Source: Pirellula staleyi DSM 6068
Lineage (GTDB): Bacteria; Planctomycetota; Planctomycetia; Pirellulales; Pirellulaceae
Assembly (NCBI GenBank): GCA_945900945.1
Contig: CAMDKL010000027.1
Coordinates: forward strand, 1 to 47,379
Direction: 5' to 3'
DNA: 47,379 nucleotides
Shown: piece by piece, positions 16,018 to 25,391 of the stretch
Layout: each line of letters begins with the position of its first letter
How positions within the stretch are numbered: the stretch's first letter is position 1
Position numbers and translations under genes: made by a program
Notes under the pieces: generated by a model
The model's input: only the letters and a program-made list of their open reading frames with translations
The model's database searches: none
What the model was told of the DNA's origin: nothing

Positions 16018-18344
16018 CGTGCCTGAAGCCTCCACTTTTGGACGTCTTGATACAAACCCGTCGGCTTCTTTGCGATCCCCAATACTTCTCGTCGGTACAC
16101 GAATGTATCGCCTACTTGCCATAGAGGTAGAATGGGCAAGTGGGCAGCCACGAGGGCATGCAAATCTTGACAGCGTTGCCGAACCTCACGCCAATTTCGA
16201 GCGACGCTTAACTCGCCCAATGCATGAACAATAAATTGGTTGTTGGATTGAGCAGGGCCGCCATTGCCAAATAGTCGTTCTGCATCGGTCGCCGGTTCCC
16301 AAACTGCTGCCGACACATAGATAAAATCCACTTCCGATTCTTCGTTCGGCCCAGGCATGTTTTTGAGCACTACCAACTCAGCCGGGACTTCGATTAGCTT
16401 CCACGCTTGAACGATGGCTTCGCCGGCGACCTTGGCAGACTCATAATCGGGTACTCCTAACTTGATCGTCGGAATAGGCGTCAATAATTCTTGTCTCTTT
16501 TCAGCTTGATTTTTCAGTTTTGCTTTGGTCAACATCAGCAGAACCTTGGCAAGGCGAGGATCGTAGGCGACATTGTCTACACTCTTGTTGTAAGCGTAAG
16601 CAATGGGATCCGCATCGGTTGCGCCAAATGGAAATGGACCGCTAATAACTCGGCTAACGGTGGAGCTGCTGTTGCCTAAAATCTCGCCATTCAGGATGCC
16701 CTCGCGATTGATCGCATAGAGTAGTGCTCGTCGAAATTCCCGATCATCCATGTAGGAATTCTTGGTCCGAGGGATCAGCATATGCACCATCGGCAATGCA
16801 TACTGATCCATACCGACGCTGGTAACGGTTCGAAGTCGGTTTGCATCGGCTGGAAAAAGCCGATCGATTATTTCGATATCGCCTCGCATCAAATCAACTA
16901 CCGCTTTTTGCGGATCCGAATAGAGAATTTCTTGAATCTCTTTTGGCTGGTAATCTGCGGGTGGATTCGAATTGGCCCATTCAAATCGCTTCAGTCCTGG
17001 CTCGCTACTCTTGAGTCTGTAGAGTGAATTTGAGACCTGCGTGTTATTATTGTTATTCATTTGCCACTGCAAAAACGCTTGCGGCAACACGTGGGGTCGC
17101 CGTAGTTTCAGTTTCAATTTCTCGGTCCCAAAAACCGATACGGAGTCTACGATGGATGCCCAGCCTGGAACATAAGTAGCACTCCCAACGGTGGCTCGAT
17201 TGAGAAACGCTTGCGACATAGCTAAGCTGTCAGGCACACTATCTTTTCCGGGATTTTGGATCATCAGATCCAATTCGGTTCGATCATCGTTATGTACGAA
17301 AGAGCCGTATCGAAAACGGTATTGCCCGCCCTCCGGACCTGTGCTTCGCAATTCAAACAGCGGATTGGAAATCAATTGTCCAATTCGAAACGACGGCCAG
17401 TCTGCTAACGAAGACGTATCCGGCCTATCAGAAGTCTGGAATACACCGACGCGAATCATCGGATAGGCCAAGATCAGTTCGTTCAGGAGTTGCTTTCCGC
17501 CTTCGATGTCCGGCTCTATTGCGAGCATCCTCAATGCGGCTTGCCGTGCCTTGGAGAGGTCACCCGCATCACGCTCTCGTATTGCTATGTCTCGAAAACC
17601 CGTTGCCAATTCGAGGAACTTTCCTCTCCATTTTACAACGACGGGAAGCGGCTCTTTCTCTTTTCCGTAGTCTTTCTCTAGGCGAATAATCATAGCTCTC
17701 GCGGTTGCGAGATCATTGGCACTAAAATACGACTCAACCAATTGGCTTGAAACATTGGATATTGCGTTCCTTATTTTCTCCTTGTCTTTATCGTCGGGGA
17801 ACGTTCGTTGAAATTCTTCGAGGACCCCGAGCGCATGCGGCAGTCGACGCTGCCCCGCCATCTCTGTCGCGCTTCGAAACAGGAAGTCCCGTCGAAGCTT
17901 GGGAAGCCCTGGTGTCTGCGGATAATTCTTCATCAAGAAATCAAGGTGTTCGAACGCTTCGCTAAACTTTTTTTGCTCCAGTAAAACGTTCGCACGTTGC
18001 AAAATCAACTCTTCAAAAAGAACCACCTTTTCAATGTCTTTCCAAAGGATCTCGTAGATACGATCTGGAAACAGAGTAAAAGTGACTCGGAATTTATCGG
18101 TATCATTTGGCGACGGAGGGATTTTTCGTCCAGGAAATTCGATGGGACTTACTTTGACGCTTCGATTTCCGGAGTCCTTTTTTAAGGTGATGACGTCAAA
18201 CGGAGCTTCATCGAGCACGGAACCAGCCACACCAATCTCGTCCAAGAGTTTGTCCTGTTGGGCGCCCGTGTTGGATCCAATCAATGTGAGCGAGATCAGA
18301 CCAATGCAAATCCGACTCAGGATGCGATTGCATGGTCTCATCAT
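16014..18344 (-). CDS. Exported TPR-like / family-5 (Opp/Dpp-type) solute-binding fusion protein
   Basis: 776 residues with an N-terminal signal peptide (residues 8-28, ending SNTGAQQ). Residues about 85-290 are helical and TPR-like (repeats such as QRANVLLEQKKFSEAFEHLD). From about 295 the sequence matches the peptide/nickel-binding family 5 fold. The best block is DREFRRALLYAINREGIL, near residue 537, the hallmark of domain II, followed by YDPRLAKVLL and a C-terminal ending typical for the family. Family 5 proteins normally bind oligopeptides for an ABC permease, but no permease or ATPase is encoded nearby. The start overlaps the upstream stop and the stop overlaps the next start. The N-terminal helical fusion suggests a scaffolding or sensing role rather than simple uptake. 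Confidence 0.75.
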   Translation of the reverse strand: MMRPCNRILSRICIGLISLTLIGSNTGAQQDKLLDEIGVAGSVLDEAPFDVITLKKDSGNRSVKVSPIEFPGRKIPPSPNDTDKFRVTFTLFPDRIYEILWKDIEKVVLFEELILQRANVLLEQKKFSEAFEHLDFLMKNYPQTPGLPKLRRDFLFRSATEMAGQRRLPHALGVLEEFQRTFPDDKDKEKIRNAISNVSSQLVESYFSANDLATARAMIIRLEKDYGKEKEPLPVVVKWRGKFLELATGFRDIAIRERDAGDLSKARQAALRMLAIEPDIEGGKQLLNELILAYPMIRVGVFQTSDRPDTSSLADWPSFRIGQLISNPLFELRSTGPEGGQYRFRYGSFVHNDDRTELDLMIQNPGKDSVPDSLAMSQAFLNRATVGSATYVPGWASIVDSVSVFGTEKLKLKLRRPHVLPQAFLQWQMNNNNNTQVSNSLYRLKSSEPGLKRFEWANSNPPADYQPKEIQEILYSDPQKAVVDLMRGDIEIIDRLFPADANRLRTVTSVGMDQYALPMVHMLIPRTKNSYMDDREFRRALLYAINREGILNGEILGNSSSTVSRVISGPFPFGATDADPIAYAYNKSVDNVAYDPRLAKVLLMLTKAKLKNQAEKRQELLTPIPTIKLGVPDYESAKVAGEAIVQAWKLIEVPAELVVLKNMPGPNEESEVDFIYVSAAVWEPATDAERLFGNGGPAQSNNQFIVHALGELSVARNWREVRQRCQDLHALVAAHLPILPLWQVGDTFVYRREVLGIAKKPTGLYQDVQKWRLQAR

Positions 18345-21300
18345 CGACTTTCACCTGAGTTTTCGGTTGAAGCCGTTGGAATAGGTACGGTCAAGACAAT
18401 TCCTTCATCGCAAGGAACGAGCATTACTTTGGGCAAAATGAGCGGAGGTCCACTGATGGGTTCGCCTACTTGAACCCTAGCGACGACACTGCCATCGGAT
18501 AGAGAAACACGGATTAAATCGCCGCTAGTCGATGTGAGAATGCAATCCGATTCCAAGACGCTTGGTGGCCCTACCATCACTGTCTTTTCCAGCGACCTTG
18601 TCCAAAGTCGCTTGCCTGTCTCATCGCATGCAACCAGTCCGTCGAGGTCACTTAATGCCAAAAGGTAACTTTTTGAATCGACGTCGAGCGCATAGGGTCC
18701 CCAGGTAAATCGTCCTTCGACTGGAACCGATGTAAATCGCTTGAGCTCATTGGATTCGTAGTAGTCCAATTGATCACCTGACGCGCCAGCAGAGACACCG
18801 ACGATGGCATCTTTGATGACGGTCAGCCTGCCTTTGAGCGACTTTTCAAGCGTTTGAGAAGTAGTACTTCGCAACTGCTTGCCTGTCGACAATTTGTACA
18901 TGAATCGCTGAGAGTCTGCGACGATAACGGTTTGTTTGTCCGACAGGACAACCGGGTTCAGCCACTTGGGTCGCTCACCAGCCCGCACCGAAGGCTGGAA
19001 GGGCGCGCCAATCATCTTGCCCGTTTTGGGATCACTCATTGCGATCTGGCCGTTTTCTAGCGGAACCAAAACGCTACCGTTTCCAATTGCAATTGATTCG
19101 TTGCTTGGAAAAGACTCCCCTAAATCTAAGGGTAGCATCTTGGTCGGGTTTGTCGTGCGACGCGCGGGGTCTACCAAAAGCATTTGATTTCCCTGTGCCT
19201 CATTTAGAATCGCGATTCGAGAATCTTCCAGCTTGAGGGGCGACACAAACATCATCGCTCGCTGATTTCTGCCATGATTTTCCAACGAAGCAACCGGGAT
19301 TTTATTTGAAAAGGACTTGCCGTCCAAAGAAAAAGCTGCAGCCTGGGCTGTGATCGCCAAAAAGCCCTTTCCGTCAGTCGAAAGAGAGACTACAGGGACG
19401 CCGATATCCGTTTCCCAAACGATATCCCCTGTACTCAATGTGATCGCTGTAACGCGAACGCCCAGATTGCCACGCACGACTCGAGAATGAATCACATAAT
19501 CATCGGTCTTGATCGGCCTTGAAGTAAACTGATCACCCTCATCTTTCAACCATTGCCGACTGAGCTTTTGCGAACTTTCTTGCACCTGGTAGAGGGCAAG
19601 TCGCGTTGAGGCCAGCAACAGATCGTTCCCTATCATCAGCGGCCAAGTCAACTTGGGAATAACTTCGTTTTCGACCAAGTTCACTTGCTTAAAAACTTTG
19701 TCCTTTGTATTGAATGCATCCACTTCCAATACGGCGACTTCGCCCAGATTGGTCACGACCGCCAACCGTCGGGGGTCCAATTGCGGCGCCACGACAACAT
19801 GGCCTTTGAAACGAATTGGCTTTTGACCAAATCGAATATCCAACCCCTCGTCATTGGTTTGGAATACTCGCATCAAGCAGTAGTCCGCCCCCTCATTTTC
19901 AAAGAGGATCAATTGGTTTTGGATCCAAACGGGCGGTACCGCGATGGAGGATGGAGCGTGACCGATATATTCAACTTCTTCGCAATTGCCACTTGTTCGC
20001 GACATCACATAGAGATTGGAGTGGTTTCCTAAGACATATCGCATCTTCTTGTCCCTGGCTCCCCCAACACCAACGTCGATCGCTTGAGGGATCCGCTTTC
20101 CCCATCGCGATTGGCCTGTCATCCCATCCAAACAAAAAACTTCTCCGGCCGGGGTCGTGACAAATATGTCATCGCCGTCGATGGATGGCTCAAGGATGGG
20201 GCCTGTGAATGTTATTTCCCAGACCAACGCTCCATCCGCAGCCGCCAATCTTTGCAGTTTTCCTTGTTCTGGAATCGACACCAAAACGTCACTATCGGAA
20301 GTTGGCAGAAGAGGCTTTGGTTCGCCGGACCAATCACTACCGATGTGCTTCCGCCAAAGCACTTGGCCTGAAGCTGCGTTCAAAGCGACAACCGAGCCTT
20401 TAATTCTGAAAAAAACCGTCGCGCCGTGAACATCACCGCTAATCGCTTTACGCCCAACAAGCATTGCGCTCATCATGACATTGGTTGGCTCCAGTTCGTT
20501 GCTGACACTCGGCATTTGCTTTGCGGTGGCGACAAGCTCTTGCTGCTGGCCCGTCGCTTGGTTAAGCAATTCCCCAAGTTTGACATCCGATTCCAGTTGC
20601 GGGTATTTCCGAAGCAGCTTCCTCCTCAGGTTGTAGGTTTCGGAGACATTTTTTGCATCGACCGATTTTGTCATTTCGGTAATGGTAGCTGCCAAATCTT
20701 CGCCTCGCTGAATATTAATAATCAATCGTTTCTGGCTTTCCTCGATTGTTTTAATTCGTAGTTCGTTTTGAGTTCTTTCTAGGGTGCCCACATAACTAGG
20801 TTCTAAAATCAACGCCATTTGTTGATTCATTTTTTCGATCAATGCTTTTCGATCGGGAATGGACGAAGTGTTCTCCGCTTTCGCGATAAATTTTTCAGCG
20901 ATTCGGAGTAGCGTATCGGTTACGTCGCCTCGGAAACTCCCAAGCGCTTTTTCATTGGCAATGGTCGGCAATACCTCCAGGCATGTTTTCAAAGCGACGG
21001 CTGGGTCGGCTTCTTTCTCGGCATCTTGCCTGACTTTCGCAAGTGCTGAAAACACACGCGACTGGCTAGCTCGCTCGTCGCTTGCAAAATTCTTTGCGAA
21101 GTCGGCAAAACTCTTGCTTGCCCGTTCGTAGTCTTGAGCCTCGTAGGCTTTTTCGGCCTGCTCGAATGCTTCGTCCGCTGAGCCCTTCAGGAACCAAATC
21201 GCCAATGGAATGAAGACAATGATCAGCAGCAGGACCAGAAATCCGTAGCCCATAATGCGAAAGGATTCCCATGAGCTTTTCTTCTTGGCTTTGACGTCCC

Positions 21301-21754
21301 GAACTACACGCTGCGGAACATCCTCCAAGAGTATCGCTTTTTCCTTTTTACGGACCGGTTTTGAACCAGTCGCAACAACAACCGCTTCAACCTCATCAAC
21401 CTCATCTTCGATGACTTCAACGGACTCGACCGGTCTTTTTACTTCCACCACTTCGGCTGGCATCAAGTCTTCTACCGAATCATGATCATCGATTAACTCG
21501 GGTTCAATCGGACGCCCGCCCCTCAACGCCATCGACGGGTCCGGCCTGGCACTACCAAGCGTTTCATTGAGCTCCGTTACCAGCTTGGTTGCTTGAAAAC
21601 GGGTCAATTGTCCGTTTTCAACCAACAGCTTTGCAATCGCTTCTGGAGTGACACGACCTTTGGACTGGTCGACCTGCCGATGGAGCTCTACGATGATTTC
21701 TGGGTCGAGAAGACCTCGACTCTCCAACAGGGCTATAAATTGCGATGCTGCCAT
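18341..21754 (-). CDS. Membrane-anchored PQQ-like beta-propeller protein with planctomycete N-terminal domain
   Basis: 1137 residues. Residues 5-66 (ALLESRGLLDPEII to NGQLTRFQATKLV) resemble the small helical domain found at the start of many planctomycete Ser/Thr kinases. A disordered acidic stretch rich in Glu/Val follows (85-130), then a basic patch and one membrane helix at 168-189. The N-terminus is therefore probably cytosolic and the rest periplasmic. Residues about 195-430 are helical, TPR-like. From about 430 to the end there are PQQ-type propeller repeats: VVALNAASGQVLWRKHIG, VFCLDGMTGQSRWGK, ITLSTGDIVWETDIG, LVACDETGKRLWTRSL. No catalytic or PQQ-liganding residues can be assigned. 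It is the first gene of the operon and could link an outside signal or substrate to the cytosolic side. Confidence 0.8.
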   Translation of the reverse strand: MAASQFIALLESRGLLDPEIIVELHRQVDQSKGRVTPEAIAKLLVENGQLTRFQATKLVTELNETLGSARPDPSMALRGGRPIEPELIDDHDSVEDLMPAEVVEVKRPVESVEVIEDEVDEVEAVVVATGSKPVRKKEKAILLEDVPQRVVRDVKAKKKSSWESFRIMGYGFLVLLLIIVFIPLAIWFLKGSADEAFEQAEKAYEAQDYERASKSFADFAKNFASDERASQSRVFSALAKVRQDAEKEADPAVALKTCLEVLPTIANEKALGSFRGDVTDTLLRIAEKFIAKAENTSSIPDRKALIEKMNQQMALILEPSYVGTLERTQNELRIKTIEESQKRLIINIQRGEDLAATITEMTKSVDAKNVSETYNLRRKLLRKYPQLESDVKLGELLNQATGQQQELVATAKQMPSVSNELEPTNVMMSAMLVGRKAISGDVHGATVFFRIKGSVVALNAASGQVLWRKHIGSDWSGEPKPLLPTSDSDVLVSIPEQGKLQRLAAADGALVWEITFTGPILEPSIDGDDIFVTTPAGEVFCLDGMTGQSRWGKRIPQAIDVGVGGARDKKMRYVLGNHSNLYVMSRTSGNCEEVEYIGHAPSSIAVPPVWIQNQLILFENEGADYCLMRVFQTNDEGLDIRFGQKPIRFKGHVVVAPQLDPRRLAVVTNLGEVAVLEVDAFNTKDKVFKQVNLVENEVIPKLTWPLMIGNDLLLASTRLALYQVQESSQKLSRQWLKDEGDQFTSRPIKTDDYVIHSRVVRGNLGVRVTAITLSTGDIVWETDIGVPVVSLSTDGKGFLAITAQAAAFSLDGKSFSNKIPVASLENHGRNQRAMMFVSPLKLEDSRIAILNEAQGNQMLLVDPARRTTNPTKMLPLDLGESFPSNESIAIGNGSVLVPLENGQIAMSDPKTGKMIGAPFQPSVRAGERPKWLNPVVLSDKQTVIVADSQRFMYKLSTGKQLRSTTSQTLEKSLKGRLTVIKDAIVGVSAGASGDQLDYYESNELKRFTSVPVEGRFTWGPYALDVDSKSYLLALSDLDGLVACDETGKRLWTRSLEKTVMVGPPSVLESDCILTSTSGDLIRVSLSDGSVVARVQVGEPISGPPLILPKVMLVPCDEGIVLTVPIPTASTENSGESR

Positions 21755-22094
21755 CGATTAATTAAACTCCTCGATCACGGTCACTTGGATACTCTAAAAG
21801 CCCTTTTCCCGCCTCGCATCTAGGGCAGCCACAACCGACCCGAGAATTGACTCCGTGTGAGCTTCGACGGCAAGTAAAAGTACATCGTCGTTTGCTCTCG
21901 CGATGATCCGAAAAAGAAAAACGCTGGGAAAAGATAGCGAAACAGGAAAACAAAGCATCCGATGGGATGAGCTTACTCTACAAATACATGATAGCCAAAG
22001 CACAACCATTTGAGGATCTCCACTCGGATATTTCCTCTGGAATTGAACCTTTTAACGACACTTTCCGGTCAATGCTACGCAATGGAGAGTGCCG
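21755..22094. other. Intergenic region upstream of the five-gene operon
   Basis: 340 bases separate the start of the propeller gene (21754) from the end of speA (22095), both on the minus strand. The promoter of the five-gene operon should lie here, read leftwards. Short open frames on the minus strand at 21762-21953 and 21794-22009 lack binding sites and look random. I see no strong hairpin terminator for speA, and no obvious Fur-box-like palindrome. Confidence 0.35.
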
Positions 22095-23996
22095 CTATTC
22101 CAGATACGTCGTCCACTGAGCTGCGTTTACGTATTGCTGAATCAGCCCGTCCCCTTTTTCTGCTGGACACGCTCCTGACTCTATCGAAGAACGGATGCGT
22201 TTACTGAAGGCTTCCTGCAAGTGCGGGACGTCGTACCGGGCAAATGCAACCATATCTTGGATTCGACTACCCTGAACGATCTTCGAAACGTGAAATCTGC
22301 CATCGGACTCCATAAAAATCTGCGCTTCGTTTGGCATTCCAAATAAATTGTGGTTGGAACCCATCACTTCCTGGTAAGCTCCGAGCAAAAAAAGACCAAT
22401 GTAGTAATCTTCGTTTTCTCGCCATTCTGGTAATTCCAGCGTCTCCTTGACGTCCTTCAAATCGACAAATTTGTCGATCTTGCCGTCCGAATCGCAAGTC
22501 ACATCCACCAGCGTGGCGAAATCCACTTTTGCCTCTTGCAAACGATGCAACGGAACGACAGGAAACAACTGGCCGATCGCCCAAGAATCCGGGGCCGACC
22601 TAAACAGCGAAAAATTACATAGATACTTGGCCGCAAGCACTCGCTTGACTTCCTCAAATTCCTCGTTCGGCGACCGTGTCTGTTCGGCTTCTCGAAGCGC
22701 CCTCGCACACACCTCCCAATAGAGCACCTCCCCCTTCGCTCGATCCTCAAGCGAAATCAAACCCAAGTTGAACTGAGTATGCAACTCATCCTTTAGCTCA
22801 ACGGCATCATGGTAGTACTCGAAGTAGTTTTTGCCATTGATCTCGTCACATAGCCCCTTGAGCTCCGTAATCACTTGCGGATCGTCCACGTCGATCGAAA
22901 CCTCGGGCTGATCGTCCGCAAACGTTTCGATTTCTTCTCGAATCGACACGACCAAGACCGTATGGTAGGCAGTCATCATGCGACCGCTTTCTGTTACCAA
23001 ATTGGGATGCGGAACATTTTCTTCATCGCAAACCGTCTGGACCGTGTAAACGACATCGTTTGCAAACTCTTGGACCGTATAGTTCATGGACGATTCAAAA
23101 CGGGTCTTCGATCCGTCGTAGTCGACCCCCAGGCCTCCCCCTATATCCAAGAAGTCGACCGGCAACCTCAATTGATGAATCTTGGAATAAACCCGAGCCG
23201 CTTCCTTCATTGCATTCTTGACTCGCTTGATGTCGGTGATTTGAGAGCCGATGTGAAAATGGAGCAATTTAAAATACTGCTCCTTTTTGTGCTCACGCAA
23301 TAATCGAACACATTGGATGATTTCAGAAGTGGTTAGGCCGAACTTGGCCGAGTCGCCACCCGAACTCGCCCACTTGCCAGACCCTCGCGTGTAAAGCTTG
23401 GCTCTCAAACCAATCCAAGGGCAAACGCCCGTTTCGTTGGCAACTCGCAGCAGCATCTTCAATTCATTCAGCTTTTCAACAACGATGACCACTCGCTTGC
23501 CAGACTGAACAGCCAGCGAAGCTAGTCGACAAAACGCTTCGTCCTTGAAACCATTGCATATCAAAAGCGATTCGGGGGTCTGGTCCAAGGCGACGGCGGC
23601 ATAGAGCTCCGCCTTGGAACCGCATTCGAGCCCGACCCGGCAACGATCGCTCTCTTTTAAAAACTCCTCGACCACCTCGCGGCGAGGATTCACTTTCATC
23701 GGAAATACGGGGTAGTGCTTGCCCTGATAACCAAATTGCTCAATCGCATCCCGATAGGCTCCCGAGAGGATCCGAAGCTGATTCGTCAGGATCTGCGGGA
23801 ACCTCAGCAGGATGGGCAACTGCAGTTTTTTGTCTTTGACCAAGTGGTCGACCAAATTCTTAAGATCGACGTTGCGAGGATCCTGTGCGCTTGGACGTGC
23901 GATAATGTTGCCATCGTTGTTTACATCGAAGTAGCCCGCAGACCAATTCTCGATTCCGTATGTCGAGTGAATACGTTGAATCGTTTCTTCGTTCAT
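22095..23996 (-). CDS. speA: Biosynthetic arginine decarboxylase
   Basis: 633 residues, the usual length of the family. The enzyme uses pyridoxal phosphate to turn L-arginine into agmatine and CO2, the first step of the agmatine route to putrescine and other polyamines. The N-terminal barrel carries the PLP Lys101 in HYPVFPMKVNPRREVVE. GGGLGVDYDGS near residue 293 binds the cofactor phosphate. The catalytic Cys501 sits in VTCDSDGKIDKF. The C-terminal half is complete (YQEVMGSNHNLFG). No agmatinase or agmatine deiminase gene is in the window. The gene stands alone, with 128 bases to the upstream gene and 340 downstream, so it is likely a single transcription unit. Confidence 0.95.
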   Translation of the reverse strand: MNEETIQRIHSTYGIENWSAGYFDVNNDGNIIARPSAQDPRNVDLKNLVDHLVKDKKLQLPILLRFPQILTNQLRILSGAYRDAIEQFGYQGKHYPVFPMKVNPRREVVEEFLKESDRCRVGLECGSKAELYAAVALDQTPESLLICNGFKDEAFCRLASLAVQSGKRVVIVVEKLNELKMLLRVANETGVCPWIGLRAKLYTRGSGKWASSGGDSAKFGLTTSEIIQCVRLLREHKKEQYFKLLHFHIGSQITDIKRVKNAMKEAARVYSKIHQLRLPVDFLDIGGGLGVDYDGSKTRFESSMNYTVQEFANDVVYTVQTVCDEENVPHPNLVTESGRMMTAYHTVLVVSIREEIETFADDQPEVSIDVDDPQVITELKGLCDEINGKNYFEYYHDAVELKDELHTQFNLGLISLEDRAKGEVLYWEVCARALREAEQTRSPNEEFEEVKRVLAAKYLCNFSLFRSAPDSWAIGQLFPVVPLHRLQEAKVDFATLVDVTCDSDGKIDKFVDLKDVKETLELPEWRENEDYYIGLFLLGAYQEVMGSNHNLFGMPNEAQIFMESDGRFHVSKIVQGSRIQDMVAFARYDVPHLQEAFSKRIRSSIESGACPAEKGDGLIQQYVNAAQWTTYLE

Positions 23997-24124
23997 TCCG
24001 AGCGGCTTTCCAGGTGTAGATATCCGAGACCGATTTTGACCTATTGAATTCTAGCTGGTTTGCGATTCGGCACTAGTGATCGCTCAGGAGCAGTTGGACT
24101 TGGCTCGCCGTTTTTTTGTTGATG

Positions 24125-25153
24125 TTATGGCAAGCCTTTTACTTTCGTTTGGATTTTGCAAAGATAACTATCAGCAGTGACAAAAAGCGTACTGCCGTCT
24201 TCACCAAAACTGCAGTTGCTGGTTCGCTCACCCGTGTTGATGCGTCCAAGTAGTTTTGCCTCCTTACTGAAGATCCAAATGCCACCCGGTGCACTCGCCC
24301 AAAGATTGCCTTGTGTGTCCACGGATAATCCGTCCGGCAAGCCTGGCATCTTGCCAACTTCAGCGGTCGCATCATAAAACAATGTCCCCTTGCTGATCGT
24401 CCCATCCGCTGCAACGGCGAAGCTCATCCAGATCGCTCGCTTTGGATCGCTTTGAGCAACATAAAGCGTCTTTTCATCTGGCGAGAATCCAATGCCGTTC
24501 GGTCGCTGCAATTCCGTCGTGAGGAGCGTTAGCGAACCATCTTTCTTGGAGATTCGATAAACGCCGTAATGATCCAATTCGCGGCGAGGATCATTCTCTC
24601 GCATTGGAAGTCCATACGGAGGATCCGTAAAATAGATGTCACCGTTGCTCTTGAGCACGCCATCATTGGGACTGTTAAGCCGCTTGCCTTGATAGTTGTC
24701 GGCCAACGTTCGTTTGCCACCTCCCGGAGTCAACACGCTGACGCGTCGATCGCCATGCTCGCACGATACTAGATTGCCATCGAGATCTTTGAGCAAACCA
24801 TTGCTACCAGGCTCCAATCCGTAATAGGTCACACCGGTATACCCAGATGGATTCATGAACAACTGAACACCATCCTTGGCGGTCCATTTGAAGGTGGTGT
24901 TTCGTGGAATGTCCGAGAACAGCAAATGGCCATTTGCCGCGTCTCCCATCCATAAAGGCCCTTCGGTCCATGTAAAACCATCCGCCAAAATCTCAAGTTT
25001 CGCGTCAGCACCGAGCAGGTTGTCGAGTTGGCTATCGAACCGTTCGATCTTGCCAAGCGTTCGCTTGGGCGTTTGTGCATGTGAGGTCAAACTAGTACCT
25101 GCGACTTGTGCGAGGAGAATTATCGTTGTGAGGATTGCAAAACGAGCATGCAT
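24125..25153 (-). CDS. Exported SMP-30/gluconolactonase-like protein
   Basis: 342 residues from ATG 25153, which directly precedes a signal peptide (FAILTTIILLAQVAGTSLTSHA-QT). A longer in-frame version (start 25243) would bury the signal peptide and is less likely. The mature protein is a six-bladed propeller of the SMP-30/gluconolactonase/luciferin-regenerating family. Diagnostic blocks are FTWTEGPLWMGD (metal-binding Glu), RLNSPNDGVLKSNGDIYFTDPPYG (Asn and Asp ligands), RPNGIGFSPDEKTLYVAQSD and GLPDGLSVDTQGNLW (Asp ligand). The family hydrolyses sugar lactones using a divalent metal. The exported planctomycete members may act on lactones released from polysaccharides. All expected ligands are present. 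It is flanked downstream by speA and upstream by a palindromic repeat. Confidence 0.88.
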   Translation of the reverse strand: MHARFAILTTIILLAQVAGTSLTSHAQTPKRTLGKIERFDSQLDNLLGADAKLEILADGFTWTEGPLWMGDAANGHLLFSDIPRNTTFKWTAKDGVQLFMNPSGYTGVTYYGLEPGSNGLLKDLDGNLVSCEHGDRRVSVLTPGGGKRTLADNYQGKRLNSPNDGVLKSNGDIYFTDPPYGLPMRENDPRRELDHYGVYRISKKDGSLTLLTTELQRPNGIGFSPDEKTLYVAQSDPKRAIWMSFAVAADGTISKGTLFYDATAEVGKMPGLPDGLSVDTQGNLWASAPGGIWIFSKEAKLLGRINTGERTSNCSFGEDGSTLFVTADSYLCKIQTKVKGLP

Positions 25154-25259
25154 GGAACGGAGCCATTCTTGTGAGAGGAAAGCGGACAACCAACTTGATT
25201 TCGCAGTACGCAATATAACCTGTTCGAGCGGCCAGTGTTGCACGAGATCCAGGGCTTTT

Positions 25260-25365
25260 CACGTAGGTCAGCCTGTCCTCAGGCTGACTTTGCAACGGCC
25301 CAGCGCTGACTGTTGCATTTGCGCACGATGTGAAATGTCCGGCTGAGGACAGCCGGATTTACGTG
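25260..25365. repeat. 106-bp paired-hairpin palindromic element (REP/BIME-like)
   Basis: Two 29-bp arms in inverted orientation, 25260-25288 and 25337-25365, both begin or end with CACGTA/TACGTG. Each arm folds into its own hairpin: GTCAGCCTG-TCCT-CAGGCTGAC on the left (25267-25288) and TCCGGCTG-AGGA-CAGCCGGA on the right (25338-25357). The loops are reverse complements of each other. The two stems differ at several bases, but each difference is matched by its partner base. A further 6-bp inverted pair (TGCAAC at 25291-25296, GTTGCA at 25312-25317) lies between the arms. It sits between the SMP-30-like gene and scpB, where both genes run leftwards. Confidence 0.8.
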
Positions 25366-25391
25366 GGCAGCAGGATTTACGGGGTGCGGAA

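Noticed and set aside
21762-22009. Two short minus-strand frames upstream of the PQQ-propeller gene
   Set aside because: They overlap each other in different frames, lack binding sites, and have Cys/Arg-rich random-looking translations.
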